Source: Marinicauda salina (GTDB lineage Bacteria; Pseudomonadota; Alphaproteobacteria; Caulobacterales; Maricaulaceae). From it: a DNA stretch of 64,000 nucleotides. Where the stretch lies: contig NZ_QEXV01000003.1 in the NCBI RefSeq assembly GCF_003122085.1, positions 1 to 64,000 of the forward strand, read 5' to 3'. Below, in pieces: positions 55,056 to 63,824 of this stretch. Both the position numbers and the translations under genes were made by a program. The notes under the pieces were generated by a model. The model was not told where the DNA came from. It saw only the letters and a program-made list of their open reading frames with translations, and ran no database searches. Position 1 is the first letter of the stretch. The number at the start of each line of letters is the position of its first letter.

Positions 55056-55712
55056 CTAGCAGCGCTCGTCCTCGCGCGGTTCGTAGCGCACGCCCTCCAG
55101 CGTCTCGCCGTCGACGAACTCGGGCGGCGAATCGGCGATGACGAGCAGCTCGCCGCCGACCGACGCGCCCCAGCCGAACTCGACCTCGTGGGCGCAGATC
55201 CGCCCGCCCTGTTCGAGCGGGCCGGACACCTCGACGCGCGAGCGGTCGCCGCGGCGGAACAGCCCGCCCCGGCCCTCGCCGCGGATTTCGACGGGCGCGG
55301 CGAACCGGCCTTCGAGCCGGACCGATCCCATGTTGATCTCGACCGGCCCCTCATAGACGCCGCGCAGCGTGGCGCGCCCGGCATTGACCTCGACCGGCCC
55401 GGAGAACGTTCCGTCCAGCGTCGTCCCGCCGGCGTTGACCTCGGTGCGGCCGCCCGCCGAGCCGGTGAATTCGACGCTGGCGCCGTTGAGATCGACGTCG
55501 CCGCCGACATCGGCCTCGACGTCCACGCTGGCGCCGTTGAGATCGACCCAGCCGCCGACGCGGCCGCGCACCGTCACCGATACGCCGTTCATCTCGACAT
55601 TGCCGTCGGTGTCGGTGTCGATCACGCCGGCGATGCCGTCGAAGGACTGGTTGCGCGCGTGCGCGGTCCCGAACGAGGCGGCGAGCGCCGCGGCGAGCAG
55701 AACTGTCTTCAT
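55056..55712 (-). CDS. Exported soluble beta-solenoid protein
   Basis: This 218-residue protein has a signal peptide (MKTVLLAAALAASFGTAHA) without a lipobox. The mature part is a series of short strands such as MNGVSVTVRGRVGG, LNGASVDVEADVGG and LNGASVEFTGSAGG, then EVNAGGTTLDGTFSGP, spaced about 20 residues: a predicted beta-solenoid. The C-terminal region has GGRICAHEVEFGWG and ends DERC, matching the Cys pattern of the 54011 gene. ATG 55712 is the third of three adjacent ATGs; GGGAG six bases upstream favours it. It is upstream of, and probably related to, the two other solenoid genes. Confidence 0.87.
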   Translation of the reverse strand: MKTVLLAAALAASFGTAHARNQSFDGIAGVIDTDTDGNVEMNGVSVTVRGRVGGWVDLNGASVDVEADVGGDVDLNGASVEFTGSAGGRTEVNAGGTTLDGTFSGPVEVNAGRATLRGVYEGPVEINMGSVRLEGRFAAPVEIRGEGRGGLFRRGDRSRVEVSGPLEQGGRICAHEVEFGWGASVGGELLVIADSPPEFVDGETLEGVRYEPREDERC

Positions 55713-55785
55713 CATCATCTCCCGTTGTTGCGGCCCGTCGGCCGCGGTCACGGGAGTGATGCGCCTGCTTGGCGGATCGGATGCG

Positions 55786-57204
55786 TCAGTAGTGGAGCGC
55801 GCGGTCGTACGCGTCGAGCACGCTCTCGTGCATCATCTCCGACAGCGTCGGGTGCGGGAAGATCGCGTGCATGAGCTCGGCCTCGGTCGTCTCGAGCGTC
55901 TTGCCGACGGCGTAGCCCTGGATGAGTTCGGTGACTTCGGCGCCGATCATGTGGGCGCCCAGAAGCTCGCCGGTCTTCTTGTCGAAGATCGTCTTGATCA
56001 GCCCCTGGTCCTCGCCGAGCGCGATCGCCTTGCCATTGCCCACGAAGGGGAAGCGGCCGACGCGGATGTCGTGGCCGGCGTCCTTCGCCCCCTGCTCGCT
56101 GAGGCCCACCGAGGCGATCTGGGGATGGCAGTAGGTGCAGGCGGGAATGTTCGACTTGTCGATGGGATGGACGTCCTCGCCGGCGATCTTTTCCACGCAG
56201 ATCACGCCTTCGTGGCTCGCCTTGTGGGCCAGCCAGGGCGCGCCCACGACGTCGCCGATGGCGTACAGCCCCTTCACCCCGGTGCGCCCGAAGCCGTCGG
56301 CGACGACATGGCCCTTGTCGATCTCGACGCCGAGCTCCTCGAGGCCGAGATTCTCGACATTGCCGGTGATGCCGATGGCGAGCACGACGCGGTCGACCTC
56401 GATCGTCTCGGTCTTCCCGTCCTTCTTCTTCACCGTCGCCTTCACGGTCTTCGAGCCCTTGTCGAGCTTCTCGACCTGGGCCTCGGTGAGGATGTTGAGG
56501 CCCTGCTTCCTGAACTGCTTTTCGGCCATCGCCGAGATCTCTTCGTCCTCGGCGGGCACGATACGGTCGACCATCTCCACGACCGTCACGTCGGCGCCCA
56601 TCGTGTGATAGAAGCTCGCGAACTCGATGCCGATCGCCCCCGAACCGATGACCAGCATCGATTTCGGCATCGCCTCGGGAACCATCGCCTCCTTGTAGGT
56701 CCAGATGAATTTGCCGTCGGGCTCGAGCCCGGCCTTGGGGATCGTGCGCGCCCGCGCCCCGGTGGCGAGGATGACGTGCCTGGCCTTGTAGCCCGTCTCC
56801 TTGTCCTCCTTGCCCTTCACCAGGACCTTCGGCGCGTCGCCGCCCTTCTCGAGGCGCGCCTCGCCCTCGATCACCGTGACCTTGTTCTTCTTCATGAGAT
56901 GACCGACGCCCGAGGACAGCCGCCCGGCGACTTTCCGCGAGCGCTTGACCACGGCCTCGATGTCGAACCCGACATTGTCGGCCTTCAGCCCGAATTCCTC
57001 GGCGCGCTGGAACAGGTGATAGATGTCCGAGGTGCGCAGGAGCGCCTTGGTCGGGATGCAGCCCCAGTTCAGGCACACGCCGCCGAGCTTGTCGCGCTCG
57101 ACCACTGCGGTCTTGAATCCCAGCTGGGCGGCGCGGATGGCGGCGACATAGCCGCCCGGTCCGCCGCCGATGACGATCACGTCGAATTCGGTCTCGGCCA
57201 ACAC
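55786..57204 (-). CDS. lpdA: Dihydrolipoyl dehydrogenase (E3)
   Basis: This FAD enzyme reoxidises the lipoyl groups of 2-oxoacid dehydrogenase complexes. The 472-residue protein has the FAD motif VIGGGPGGYVAAI, redox disulfide Cys44/Cys49 (GVCLNWGCIPTK), the NAD motif VIGSGAIGIEFASF and the active-site His in the C-terminal HAIFPHPTLSE. The start is GTG 57204 with GGGAGATC upstream. pdhC lies about 3 kb upstream on the same strand; in many relatives the two are adjacent, so intervening genes have probably been inserted. Confidence 0.97.
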   Translation of the reverse strand: MLAETEFDVIVIGGGPGGYVAAIRAAQLGFKTAVVERDKLGGVCLNWGCIPTKALLRTSDIYHLFQRAEEFGLKADNVGFDIEAVVKRSRKVAGRLSSGVGHLMKKNKVTVIEGEARLEKGGDAPKVLVKGKEDKETGYKARHVILATGARARTIPKAGLEPDGKFIWTYKEAMVPEAMPKSMLVIGSGAIGIEFASFYHTMGADVTVVEMVDRIVPAEDEEISAMAEKQFRKQGLNILTEAQVEKLDKGSKTVKATVKKKDGKTETIEVDRVVLAIGITGNVENLGLEELGVEIDKGHVVADGFGRTGVKGLYAIGDVVGAPWLAHKASHEGVICVEKIAGEDVHPIDKSNIPACTYCHPQIASVGLSEQGAKDAGHDIRVGRFPFVGNGKAIALGEDQGLIKTIFDKKTGELLGAHMIGAEVTELIQGYAVGKTLETTEAELMHAIFPHPTLSEMMHESVLDAYDRALHY

Positions 57205-57350
57205 GATCTCCCTGGAACAGCCGGCGGGCGGGTCCCGCGTCGGCGCCGTTCATAACGGCGCCGCGCCGCGCGCGCCACCATCGCCGCGCGGTTTGCGCTT
57301 TTCTCGCCGAAGGCGCGTCTCCATGCTGTCGACGAGACAAGGAGACGCCG

Positions 57351-58259
57351 ATGACGATAGACGCCCTGCGCACCCCCGACGACCGTTTCGCCAACCTGCC
57401 CGGCTGGGGTTTCGAGCCGGCCTATATCGACGACCTGCCCGGCTATGAGGGCCTGCGCCTGGCTTATGTCGACGAGGGGCCGAAGACGGGCGCGCCGGTC
57501 TTCCTGTGCCTGCACGGCGAACCGACCTGGGGCTATCTGTTCCGCAAGATGGCGCCGGTCTTTGTCGCCGCCGGCGCGCGCGTGGTCATTCCGGACTTCT
57601 TCGGCTTCGGCCGCTCCGACAAGCCCGTCGACGACGCGGTCTACACCTTCCACTGGCACCGGAACTATCTGAAGGCCTTCATCGAGCGGCTGAGCCTCAC
57701 CGATATCTGCCTGGTCTGCCAGGACTGGGGCGGGCTGCTCGGGCTCACCCTGCCGATGGACTATCCCGACCGCTTCACGCGGCTGATCGTGATGAACACG
57801 GGGCTCGGAACCGGCCAGAGCCCCGGCGAAGGCTTCGAGGCCTGGCGCGCCTACGCCGCGGCCAATCCCGATCTCGACGTCGCCGGGCTGATGAAGCGGG
57901 CCACGCCGATCCTCGCCGACGACGAGGCGGCCGCCTACGCCGCGCCCTTCCCCGACGAGCGCTACAAGGCCGGCGTACGCCGCTTCCCCGCCATCGTGCC
58001 GACCTCGCCGGACATGGAGGGCGTCGAGACCGGAAAGCGCGCGCTGAAATTCTGGAGCGAGGACTGGGCGGGCGACAGCCTGATGGCGATCGGCATGGAG
58101 GACCCCGTGCTCGGCGCGCCGCTGATGGAGCAGCTGCACGCCCGGATCCGCAACTGCCCCGAGCCGATGCGTCTCGCCGGGGCGGGCCATTTCGTCCAGG
58201 AATGGGGCGAACCGATCGCGCGCGAGGCGGTGAAGCGCTTCGGGCTAGCTCATGCGTAG
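57351..58259 (+). CDS. Haloalkane dehalogenase (HLD-I type)
   Basis: This 302-residue alpha/beta-hydrolase cleaves carbon-halogen bonds. Predicted catalytic residues are nucleophile Asp125 with Trp126 (CQDWGG, halide-stabilising), acid Asp251 (MEDPVLG) and base His280 (GHFVQEWGE). The oxyanion region is HGEPTWGY (55-62). These match DhlA-type dehalogenases rather than epoxide hydrolases. It is transcribed opposite to the pdhC-lpdA direction and its 3' end overlaps the AT-rich gene at 58245 by 15 bp. Confidence 0.92.
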   Translation: MTIDALRTPDDRFANLPGWGFEPAYIDDLPGYEGLRLAYVDEGPKTGAPVFLCLHGEPTWGYLFRKMAPVFVAAGARVVIPDFFGFGRSDKPVDDAVYTFHWHRNYLKAFIERLSLTDICLVCQDWGGLLGLTLPMDYPDRFTRLIVMNTGLGTGQSPGEGFEAWRAYAAANPDLDVAGLMKRATPILADDEAAAYAAPFPDERYKAGVRRFPAIVPTSPDMEGVETGKRALKFWSEDWAGDSLMAIGMEDPVLGAPLMEQLHARIRNCPEPMRLAGAGHFVQEWGEPIAREAVKRFGLAHA

Positions 58260-58760
58260 ACGATCAGTCTCGGTCAAAGCGTCTCTAAGGAATTGCTTTG
58301 CCGAGTATCGAATCTCGTTTGCTAAAATATCTGTCGTCGCATATTTCACAAGTGGTTGATCAACTAGATTACGCGAATGCTCTAGGCCATCAAAATTTGA
58401 TAACCAACGTTCACTTAATTTGTTATCGCGTACTTCTTTGATAGCAGAAACAATTGAAGCAAATTTGACCTCTGATTTATCTGCCAAAAGCAATTCAATT
58501 GTCTTATTAGGCTCTGACATATATGCAGCAAGCCAATAAACACTATCATCGATATAGTCTCCAGCATCCCTCTTCTGCAATTCATCGCCTCCATTTTCTT
58601 TACTTAACTCGTCAATAAGCTTAGCAGCAGCCATAGCGTGCAAATGAATGTATTTCCTCGCAATCAATCGCCTCGATATGAGAATACTCACTAGCAAAAA
58701 TAGTGCACAATATAAGAAGGCGGCAATTGACAATAAATCTATGACTTGAAGAGCGCTCAT
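58245..58760 (-). CDS. Hypothetical protein, one N-terminal helix plus helical cytoplasmic domain (AT-rich islet)
   Basis: This 171-residue protein has one N-terminal membrane helix (AAFLYCALFLLVSILI) followed by a Lys/Arg/Glu-rich helical domain. I recognise no family. Base composition is far more AT-rich than all neighbours, as in the gene upstream. ATG 58760 follows GGGAGCGGAGCA, and its first bases overlap the stop of the upstream gene (ATGA), so the two are translationally coupled. Together they form a foreign-looking two-gene unit. Confidence 0.72.
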   Translation of the reverse strand: MSALQVIDLLSIAAFLYCALFLLVSILISRRLIARKYIHLHAMAAAKLIDELSKENGGDELQKRDAGDYIDDSVYWLAAYMSEPNKTIELLLADKSEVKFASIVSAIKEVRDNKLSERWLSNFDGLEHSRNLVDQPLVKYATTDILANEIRYSAKQFLRDALTETDRLRMS

Positions 58761-59260
58761 TGCTCCGCTCCCGAGCGCTGTGTGTACCCAAATCTCGCGC
58801 GTGCCTCCTGAGATTTCTTTACAGTCATAGCAGCCTGCACGCCAATAGACGCAAATACAATTAACCCACATAAGACGATGAGAGGTTTCATAATTCGCAT
58901 CAAGTCTAACGAAATTGCCTCTAGCTCAGACGATAGTGATGCATAAACAGCTAGGAAAGCTACACACAAAATAAGTCCGAAACCGCATAATATTGCAATA
59001 AGATTCGTAATTATTGGAAATCGAATTTTTTGCCGTAAACAATCCCAATTCAACTCTACTGCTTCTAATACGCAAGCCATAGAAATCGCCATAACAACAA
59101 CAAATATATCATCAATTATATGTAATATAATCGGAACGTTAGACCCATTATTCTCTAAAACAAGAGCTTCAGCCCACTGAAACCCCAGAGGGATAATGAT
59201 GATCGTTGCAGCAATCATCATGAAGATAACTTTCACAATTGCATCAATGAATAGCCGCAA
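58757..59260 (-). CDS. Hypothetical four-helix membrane protein (AT-rich islet)
   Basis: This 167-residue protein has four predicted helices (VIFMMIAATIIIIPLGF, IFVVVMAISMACVL, LIAILCGFGLILCVAFLAVY and PLIVLCGLIVFASIGV) and no recognisable family motif. I chose the TTG start at 59260 because GGAGG lies six bases upstream; the frame opens with a TTG at 59281 without such a site. Codon use is AT-rich. It is co-translated with the 58245 gene. Two adjacent small membrane proteins of odd composition suggest a horizontally acquired module of unknown role. Confidence 0.7.
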   Translation of the reverse strand: MRLFIDAIVKVIFMMIAATIIIIPLGFQWAEALVLENNGSNVPIILHIIDDIFVVVMAISMACVLEAVELNWDCLRQKIRFPIITNLIAILCGFGLILCVAFLAVYASLSSELEAISLDLMRIMKPLIVLCGLIVFASIGVQAAMTVKKSQEARARFGYTQRSGAEQ

Positions 59261-59356
59261 ACGCCTCCTCCGTTCATGCAATTTAGACGCTGAGAAATTT
59301 CAATCTAAGAGCGCCCGCCAATCCCGTCAATAATTCTGATATACGAGGGATCCGCG

Positions 59357-59578
59357 ATGGGGCCCGTTGGGCTGCGGTTTGATGCTCCCAAATCTTACTC
59401 TTCGGTGCAACTGCGACGCGACAACCCAACAAGCGAAGAATCCTATCCGCTCAGCGCGGCAGTCGAAGCGGGGCGCGACCTCATCGCACCTCTCGGACTG
59501 TTGCGGTCACCTCTTGAGATGCGATTAGTACAGCTATCGCCGGATGTCCTAAGTAAGGCGGTCGGCAAGCCACTGTAA
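59357..59578 (+). CDS. Possible small protein (73 aa)
   Basis: ATG 59357 has GAGGG seven bases upstream, a good ribosome site, and the 73-residue frame ends just before a hairpin (59581-59602). The protein has no signal, membrane helix or recognisable motif. Base composition is intermediate between the AT-rich islet and the surrounding genome. It may be a real small gene or a remnant at the islet edge. Confidence 0.35.
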   Translation: MGPVGLRFDAPKSYSSVQLRRDNPTSEESYPLSAAVEAGRDLIAPLGLLRSPLEMRLVQLSPDVLSKAVGKPL

Positions 59579-59795
59579 CCGCCGTCGAGCTATTTCGACG
59601 GCGCGAGCATGCGATCGGATAGCTTGATAGCGAAGGGGCCGAACTGTTTGGCGATCCCCGTCCAGTCCTCAGCCCTGCCATCGGTCATGGCGCGAAACCT
59701 CGCGCGCGGTGCGGTCGGGTGCTGATCATCGGCAACTGCGAGACCCCCATAGCGAAAGATCAGCTTGGGGCCGGGACCCGGCTGCGGCAAGACGG
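59579..59795. other. Islet boundary region
   Basis: This stretch has no well-supported gene. A hairpin (GCCGTCGA with TCGACGGC) lies at 59581-59602. A minus-strand ATG at 59688 opens a 32-codon frame ending AIKLSDRMLAPSK, which may be a small gene fragment. GC content returns to the genome norm here. Confidence 0.4.
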
Positions 59796-60353
59796 TCAGC
59801 CGTCCCCGCCGCTGCAGTCGGCCTCGGCGCCGCCGACGAAGATCCAGCGTCCGCCGAGCCACGGAGTCTGACCGGCCGGGTCGGCGCGCTCGATGACGTA
59901 GGCGAAGGCGCCGCCGGTCGGCGCGGCCCAGGTCTCGTAGGTGATCTGCCGGCCGTCGCCGGTCTGCGCGGTGTTGGTGAAGTCGAAGCCGCCGCCCTCG
60001 ACCGGGTAGCCGACGATGTCGATCGCCTCGAAGCCCATGCCCTCCCCGGTGAAGCGGCCGGTCACGCGGGTTTCGTCGGCGGTCTCGTCGAGCACGTAGC
60101 GGCCGTCGGAAACGACGCGCCAGCCCTCGCCGTCCTCCTCGGCGAGCATCATGCAGCCCTCGACCGCCGCGCCGTCGTCGACCATGAGGAAGGCCTGCCG
60201 GATCTGACCGTCCTCCGACTCCCAGACTCCCAGGTAAGGGCCGAAGGCGCGCCTGAGCTCGGCGTTCCCGCCGCCCGACCCGCCGGGTTCGGCCGAACAC
60301 GCCGCGAGCGCGAGGGCCAGAATCGCAAAACCAAGATACCGCATCGCGCTCAT
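59796..60353 (-). CDS. Hypothetical lipoprotein (185 aa)
   Basis: The N-terminus is a lipoprotein signal with lipobox LAAC near residue 19, followed by a Gly-rich linker. The mature domain is Gly/Asp-rich and probably beta-stranded, with AFGPYLGVWES, GEGMGFEAIDIVGYP and GGRWIFVGG, reminiscent of lipocalin-like or DUF-type secreted domains. I cannot name the family. Small lipoproteins often sit beside pdhC in this lineage. It starts 42 bp after the pdhC stop and could be read from the same promoter. Confidence 0.82.
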   Translation of the reverse strand: MSAMRYLGFAILALALAACSAEPGGSGGGNAELRRAFGPYLGVWESEDGQIRQAFLMVDDGAAVEGCMMLAEEDGEGWRVVSDGRYVLDETADETRVTGRFTGEGMGFEAIDIVGYPVEGGGFDFTNTAQTGDGRQITYETWAAPTGGAFAYVIERADPAGQTPWLGGRWIFVGGAEADCSGGDG

Positions 60354-60395
60354 CCTCCCCGCAAGGCCCGCCTCAATGCAAGCCGGACGCCTCGC

Positions 60396-61802
60396 CTACA
60401 TCAGCATCGTCGTGGGATCCTCGACGAAGCCCTTGAACGCGGCGAGCCATTCCGCGCCGGTCGCGCCGTCGACGACGCGATGATCGCAGGTGAGCGTCAC
60501 CGTCATCACGGTGGCCTTGGCGAGCGCGCCGTCCTCGACGACCGGGCGCTCCTCGCCCGCGCCGACCGACAGGATCATGCCCTGCGGCGGATTGAGGATC
60601 GAGGCGAAGGACTTCACCCCGAACATGCCGAGATTGGACAGCGAGAAGGTGCCGCCCTGGTATTCCTCGGGCTTGAGCTTGCGGTCGCGGGCGCGCGCGG
60701 CGAGATCCTTCATCTCGGTCGAGATCTCGACGAGACCCTTGCGGTCGGCGTCGCGGATCACCGGCGTGATCAGTCCGCCCTCGATCGCCACGGCGACGGC
60801 GACGTCGGCGTGCTTGTGCAGGGCGATGCGGCCGTCCTCGATCCAGGAGGCGTTGGCTCTGGGGACCTGCTTGAGCGCGGTCGCGCTCGCCCGGATCAGC
60901 ACGTCGTTGACCGACACCTTCACGCCCTCGGGCGCGCGCTCGTTGACCTTCTTGCGAAAGGCCAGCAGCTCGTCGAGCCGGATATCGACGGTGAGCGGGA
61001 AGTGCGGCACGTCGCGGAAGGATTCGGTGAGCCGGCGCGCGGAGACCTTGGTGACGTTGTCGGCCTTCTCGATCTCGTAGCGCTCGGCGGGAATGCCGTG
61101 GCGCGCCAGCGGCTCGGACTCGTCGATCTCGACTTTCTCCGGCGCGGCGGCGGCCTTCGCGTCCTCCTTGGCCGGGACGCCCTTTTCCTTCGCCTCCTCG
61201 ATGTCGCGCTTGACGATGCGCCCGTGCGGGCCGGAGCCCTCGAGCGCGGCGAGATCGATGCCCGCCTCCTTCGCCAGCCGGCGCGCCAGCGGCGAGGCCT
61301 TCACGCGGTTCCCCGCGCCGTTGACCGCGGCCGGCGCCTTCGTCTGCGCGGCGTCGGCGCGCACGCCCGGGCGGTCAGAGGCTTGCTCCGCCTTTCCTGA
61401 ATCCCCGGACGCGCCTTCGGCGCGATCCGGGGCCTTTTCGGCCTTGTTCTCATCCGAGGCCCCGGATCGCTTCTTCGAAGCGTCCGGGGTTTCAGATTCG
61501 TCCTTCTTCTGCGCACCGCCCCCGCCGGGCTCGTAGCCCTCGAGCGCGCTCTCGTCCTCGCCCTCCTCGAGCAGCAGGCCGATCGGCTGATTGACCTTCA
61601 CGCCCTCGGTCCCCTCGTCGACCAGGATCTTGCCCATCACGCCCTCGTCGACGGCCTCGACCTCCATGGTCGCCTTGTCGGTCTCGATCTCGGCGATGAC
61701 GTCGCCCGCGGAGACCTCGTCGCCGGGCTTCACGGTCCACTTCGCGAGCGTGCCCTCCTCCATGGTCGGCGACAGGGCGGGCATCAGGATTTCGGTGGGC
61801 AT
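60396..61802 (-). CDS. pdhC: Pyruvate dehydrogenase E2 (dihydrolipoyllysine acetyltransferase), with palindrome insertions in the linker
   Basis: This 468-residue E2 has an N-terminal lipoyl domain with Lys43 (ETDKATMEV), an E1/E3-binding domain ([20 protein letters not shown]) and a catalytic domain with DHRVVDG (His441, Asp445). The linker between the lipoyl and binding domains is unusual: it is rich in Ala, Lys, Glu, Asp and Ser, and at DNA level two hairpins sit in frame (61403-61489). The linker can tolerate such insertions. Lipoylation by the LipA encoded 8 kb away is expected. Confidence 0.97.
   Translation of the reverse strand: MPTEILMPALSPTMEEGTLAKWTVKPGDEVSAGDVIAEIETDKATMEVEAVDEGVMGKILVDEGTEGVKVNQPIGLLLEEGEDESALEGYEPGGGGAQKKDESETPDASKKRSGASDENKAEKAPDRAEGASGDSGKAEQASDRPGVRADAAQTKAPAAVNGAGNRVKASPLARRLAKEAGIDLAALEGSGPHGRIVKRDIEEAKEKGVPAKEDAKAAAAPEKVEIDESEPLARHGIPAERYEIEKADNVTKVSARRLTESFRDVPHFPLTVDIRLDELLAFRKKVNERAPEGVKVSVNDVLIRASATALKQVPRANASWIEDGRIALHKHADVAVAVAIEGGLITPVIRDADRKGLVEISTEMKDLAARARDRKLKPEEYQGGTFSLSNLGMFGVKSFASILNPPQGMILSVGAGEERPVVEDGALAKATVMTVTLTCDHRVVDGATGAEWLAAFKGFVEDPTTMLM
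61403..61489. repeat. Two palindromic elements inserted in frame within the pdhC linker
   Basis: CCCCGGACGCGCC...GGCGCGATCCGGGG (61403-61432) and CCCCGGATCGCTTC...GAAGCGTCCGGGG (61460-61489) are hairpins of nearly the same design, 27 bp apart. Such palindromes are common between genes in this lineage but here are read through as protein, similar in spirit to the Rickettsia palindromic elements. Confidence 0.7.
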
Positions 61803-61832
61803 CGGGGCGACCTCTCGCGAACAAACGGCGCG

Positions 61833-63263
61833 TTACGGGCTCATATCGTCCCGCGCGCGTTTCTTCAATTCATCCAGCCGCGCAATCGCGCCGGCGATGT
61901 CGTCGCGCGTCAGCCGCGGATTGATCGGGCACAGGCGCAGCACGACCCGGCCGCGCAGCTGCGTGGTGACGACGGCGTCCGGCGCCCGCTCGGCGCGCTG
62001 GCGGCGCGCGATGGCGTCGTTGAGCGCGTCGCAGGCCGCCCCGTCCCAGCCCTCGGGCGCGGCGCGGAAGGTGATCACGCCCATCCCGGCGGGCGTCACC
62101 ACCTCCCAGTCCGGCAGGCCGGCCAGGCGGTCTCCCGCGAACTCGGCCATCTCGAAACCGCGGTCGATGGCGCGCGCGATCTCCTCGGTTCCGAAGCACT
62201 GCACGGCCAGCCACAGCTTGAGCCCGCGCGCCGAGCGGGTGAGCTGCGGGCCGAATTCGCAGAAATTGATCTCGCCCGACATGGTCGCGGTGTCGCGGAG
62301 ATATTCCGGGCGCACGTCGAACGCATCGCGCAGGTGCGCCGGATCGCGGACCAGCACGCCGCCGATCTCGAAGGGCTGGAACAGCCATTTGTGGGGATCG
62401 AAGGCGATCGAGTCCGCCCGGCCCAGGCCAGTCAGCGCGTCCGCGCCGCGCGCGCAGAACGCCGCGCAGGCCCCGTAGGCGCCGTCGACATGCAGCCACA
62501 GACCCTCGGCGTCGCAGAGATCGGCGAGCGCGGGCAGCGGATCGACCGCGCCGGTATTGGTCGTTCCCGAATTGGCCACGACGCAGAACGGCGTCAGCCC
62601 GGCGCGGCGGTCTTCGTGGACGGCGCGCTCCAGGGCGGCGGGATCGAGCCGGAACCCGCCGTCGCTCTCGAGCTTGCGGTATTGCTCCGGTCGAAAACCC
62701 AGGATCCTGAGCGCGCGCTCGACGGCCGAATGCGTCTGGTCGGAGGCGTAGATCACCGCGCTCGCCATATCGCCGGCGAGCCGGACATGGCGCGCGGCGG
62801 CGAGCGCGGTGAGATTGGCCGCCGATCCGCCCGAGGTGAACAGCCCGCCCGCGCCGTCGGGAAAGCCGAAGGCCCCGGCGATCCAGGCGATCAGCTCGCG
62901 TTCGAGGCGGGCGTAACCCGCCGAGGCCATCCAGGTGCCCGCGAAGATATTGAAGCCGGACGCGTACAGATCGCCCAACGCGCCCATGAAATTCCCCGGA
63001 CCCGGCACGAAGGAGAAAAACCGCGGATGGTCGACATGGGTGATGTTGTCGAAGACGGCCGCGTCCAGTTCGGCGGCGACCGCGTCGAATTCGCGCCCCT
63101 CAGCGGGCGGCGGCGTCAGCGCCGGGAAGTTCCCGCCGAATTCGCGCCAGGGCGATCGGTCTTCGAGCTCCGCCAGATGATCGACGATGCGGTCGACGGC
63201 GGCGTAGCCGCGCCGGCGCATCTCCTCGGGCGACAGGGAAAGCAGGGGATCGTCGTCGCTCAC
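61833..63263 (-). CDS. Pyridoxal-dependent amino-acid decarboxylase (aromatic-type)
   Basis: This 476-residue PLP enzyme belongs to the aromatic-L-amino-acid/glutamate decarboxylase-like group. It has the blocks FFSFVPGPGNFMGALGDLY, GLFTSGGSAANLTAL, VANSGTTNTGAVDPL, HVDGAYGACAAF and the PLP lysine in FDPHKWLFQP. The start is GTG 63263; frames further upstream begin only with TTG and read Arg-rich. Substrate (DOPA, tryptophan, tyrosine or another) is not decided by these motifs. It is divergent from nothing nearby and precedes pdhC by 30 bp. Confidence 0.9.
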   Translation of the reverse strand: MSDDDPLLSLSPEEMRRRGYAAVDRIVDHLAELEDRSPWREFGGNFPALTPPPAEGREFDAVAAELDAAVFDNITHVDHPRFFSFVPGPGNFMGALGDLYASGFNIFAGTWMASAGYARLERELIAWIAGAFGFPDGAGGLFTSGGSAANLTALAAARHVRLAGDMASAVIYASDQTHSAVERALRILGFRPEQYRKLESDGGFRLDPAALERAVHEDRRAGLTPFCVVANSGTTNTGAVDPLPALADLCDAEGLWLHVDGAYGACAAFCARGADALTGLGRADSIAFDPHKWLFQPFEIGGVLVRDPAHLRDAFDVRPEYLRDTATMSGEINFCEFGPQLTRSARGLKLWLAVQCFGTEEIARAIDRGFEMAEFAGDRLAGLPDWEVVTPAGMGVITFRAAPEGWDGAACDALNDAIARRQRAERAPDAVVTTQLRGRVVLRLCPINPRLTRDDIAGAIARLDELKKRARDDMSP

Positions 63264-63385
63264 GATGGCGTCTCGGTCATGAGGGCGGGTCCGGTCGTCG
63301 GGAAAGACGCGCCGCAACGATCGCGGCGCGTCGGCGCAGCTTCGACGATCGGACCGGGCGGCTCAAGCGCGGCGACCGATCCCGC

Positions 63386-63712
63386 TCAGCCGTGGCCGCC
63401 GTTCGCGAGATGGCTTTCGAGGCAGCCCCGCATGGCGAGATAGGACGGCCGCCGGCCGGTCTCCTCGAACCGGTCCAGGCAGGCCTGCTCGGTTTCGTCG
63501 TCGACGCGTTCGAGCAGGACGCGCACGACCTCGCGATTGCGCGCCTCGCCGGTGAGGCAGTCCTGATACATCTGCTCCAGGTACGTCCCGTACTGGCGCG
63601 CCATCGCCTCGCACGCCGCCTCGGTGTCGAACGCCGGCGACAATTCCTCGAACTCTCCGGATTCGCCGGCCGGCTGCGCGGCAAGCGCCGCGGCCAAGAT
63701 GAGCCACGCCAT
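63386..63712 (-). CDS. Small secreted Cys-containing protein (108 aa)
   Basis: A signal peptide (MAWLILAAALAAQPA) precedes a helical, acidic domain with four Cys (EAACEAM, YQDCLTG, QACLDRF, RGCLESH), likely forming two disulfides. GAGG lies eight bases before ATG 63712; GTG 63715 adjoins it. I recognise no family. It stands between the decarboxylase gene and the partial gene at the right edge. Confidence 0.75.
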   Translation of the reverse strand: MAWLILAAALAAQPAGESGEFEELSPAFDTEAACEAMARQYGTYLEQMYQDCLTGEARNREVVRVLLERVDDETEQACLDRFEETGRRPSYLAMRGCLESHLANGGHG

Positions 63713-63824
63713 CACACCATCCTCGCGTCGCGCCCCGCGACCCCGGGGCCATCATGGCGCCATGCAGCAACGGCGCCGACGCGGTTTGTCAGATGAAGTG
63801 CAGCGGGGGCGGGATGGGGGAAAT

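Noticed and set aside
59481-59681. 66-codon minus-strand frame in the islet boundary
   Set aside because: It overlaps the better-supported plus-strand frame, with no ribosome site and no motif.
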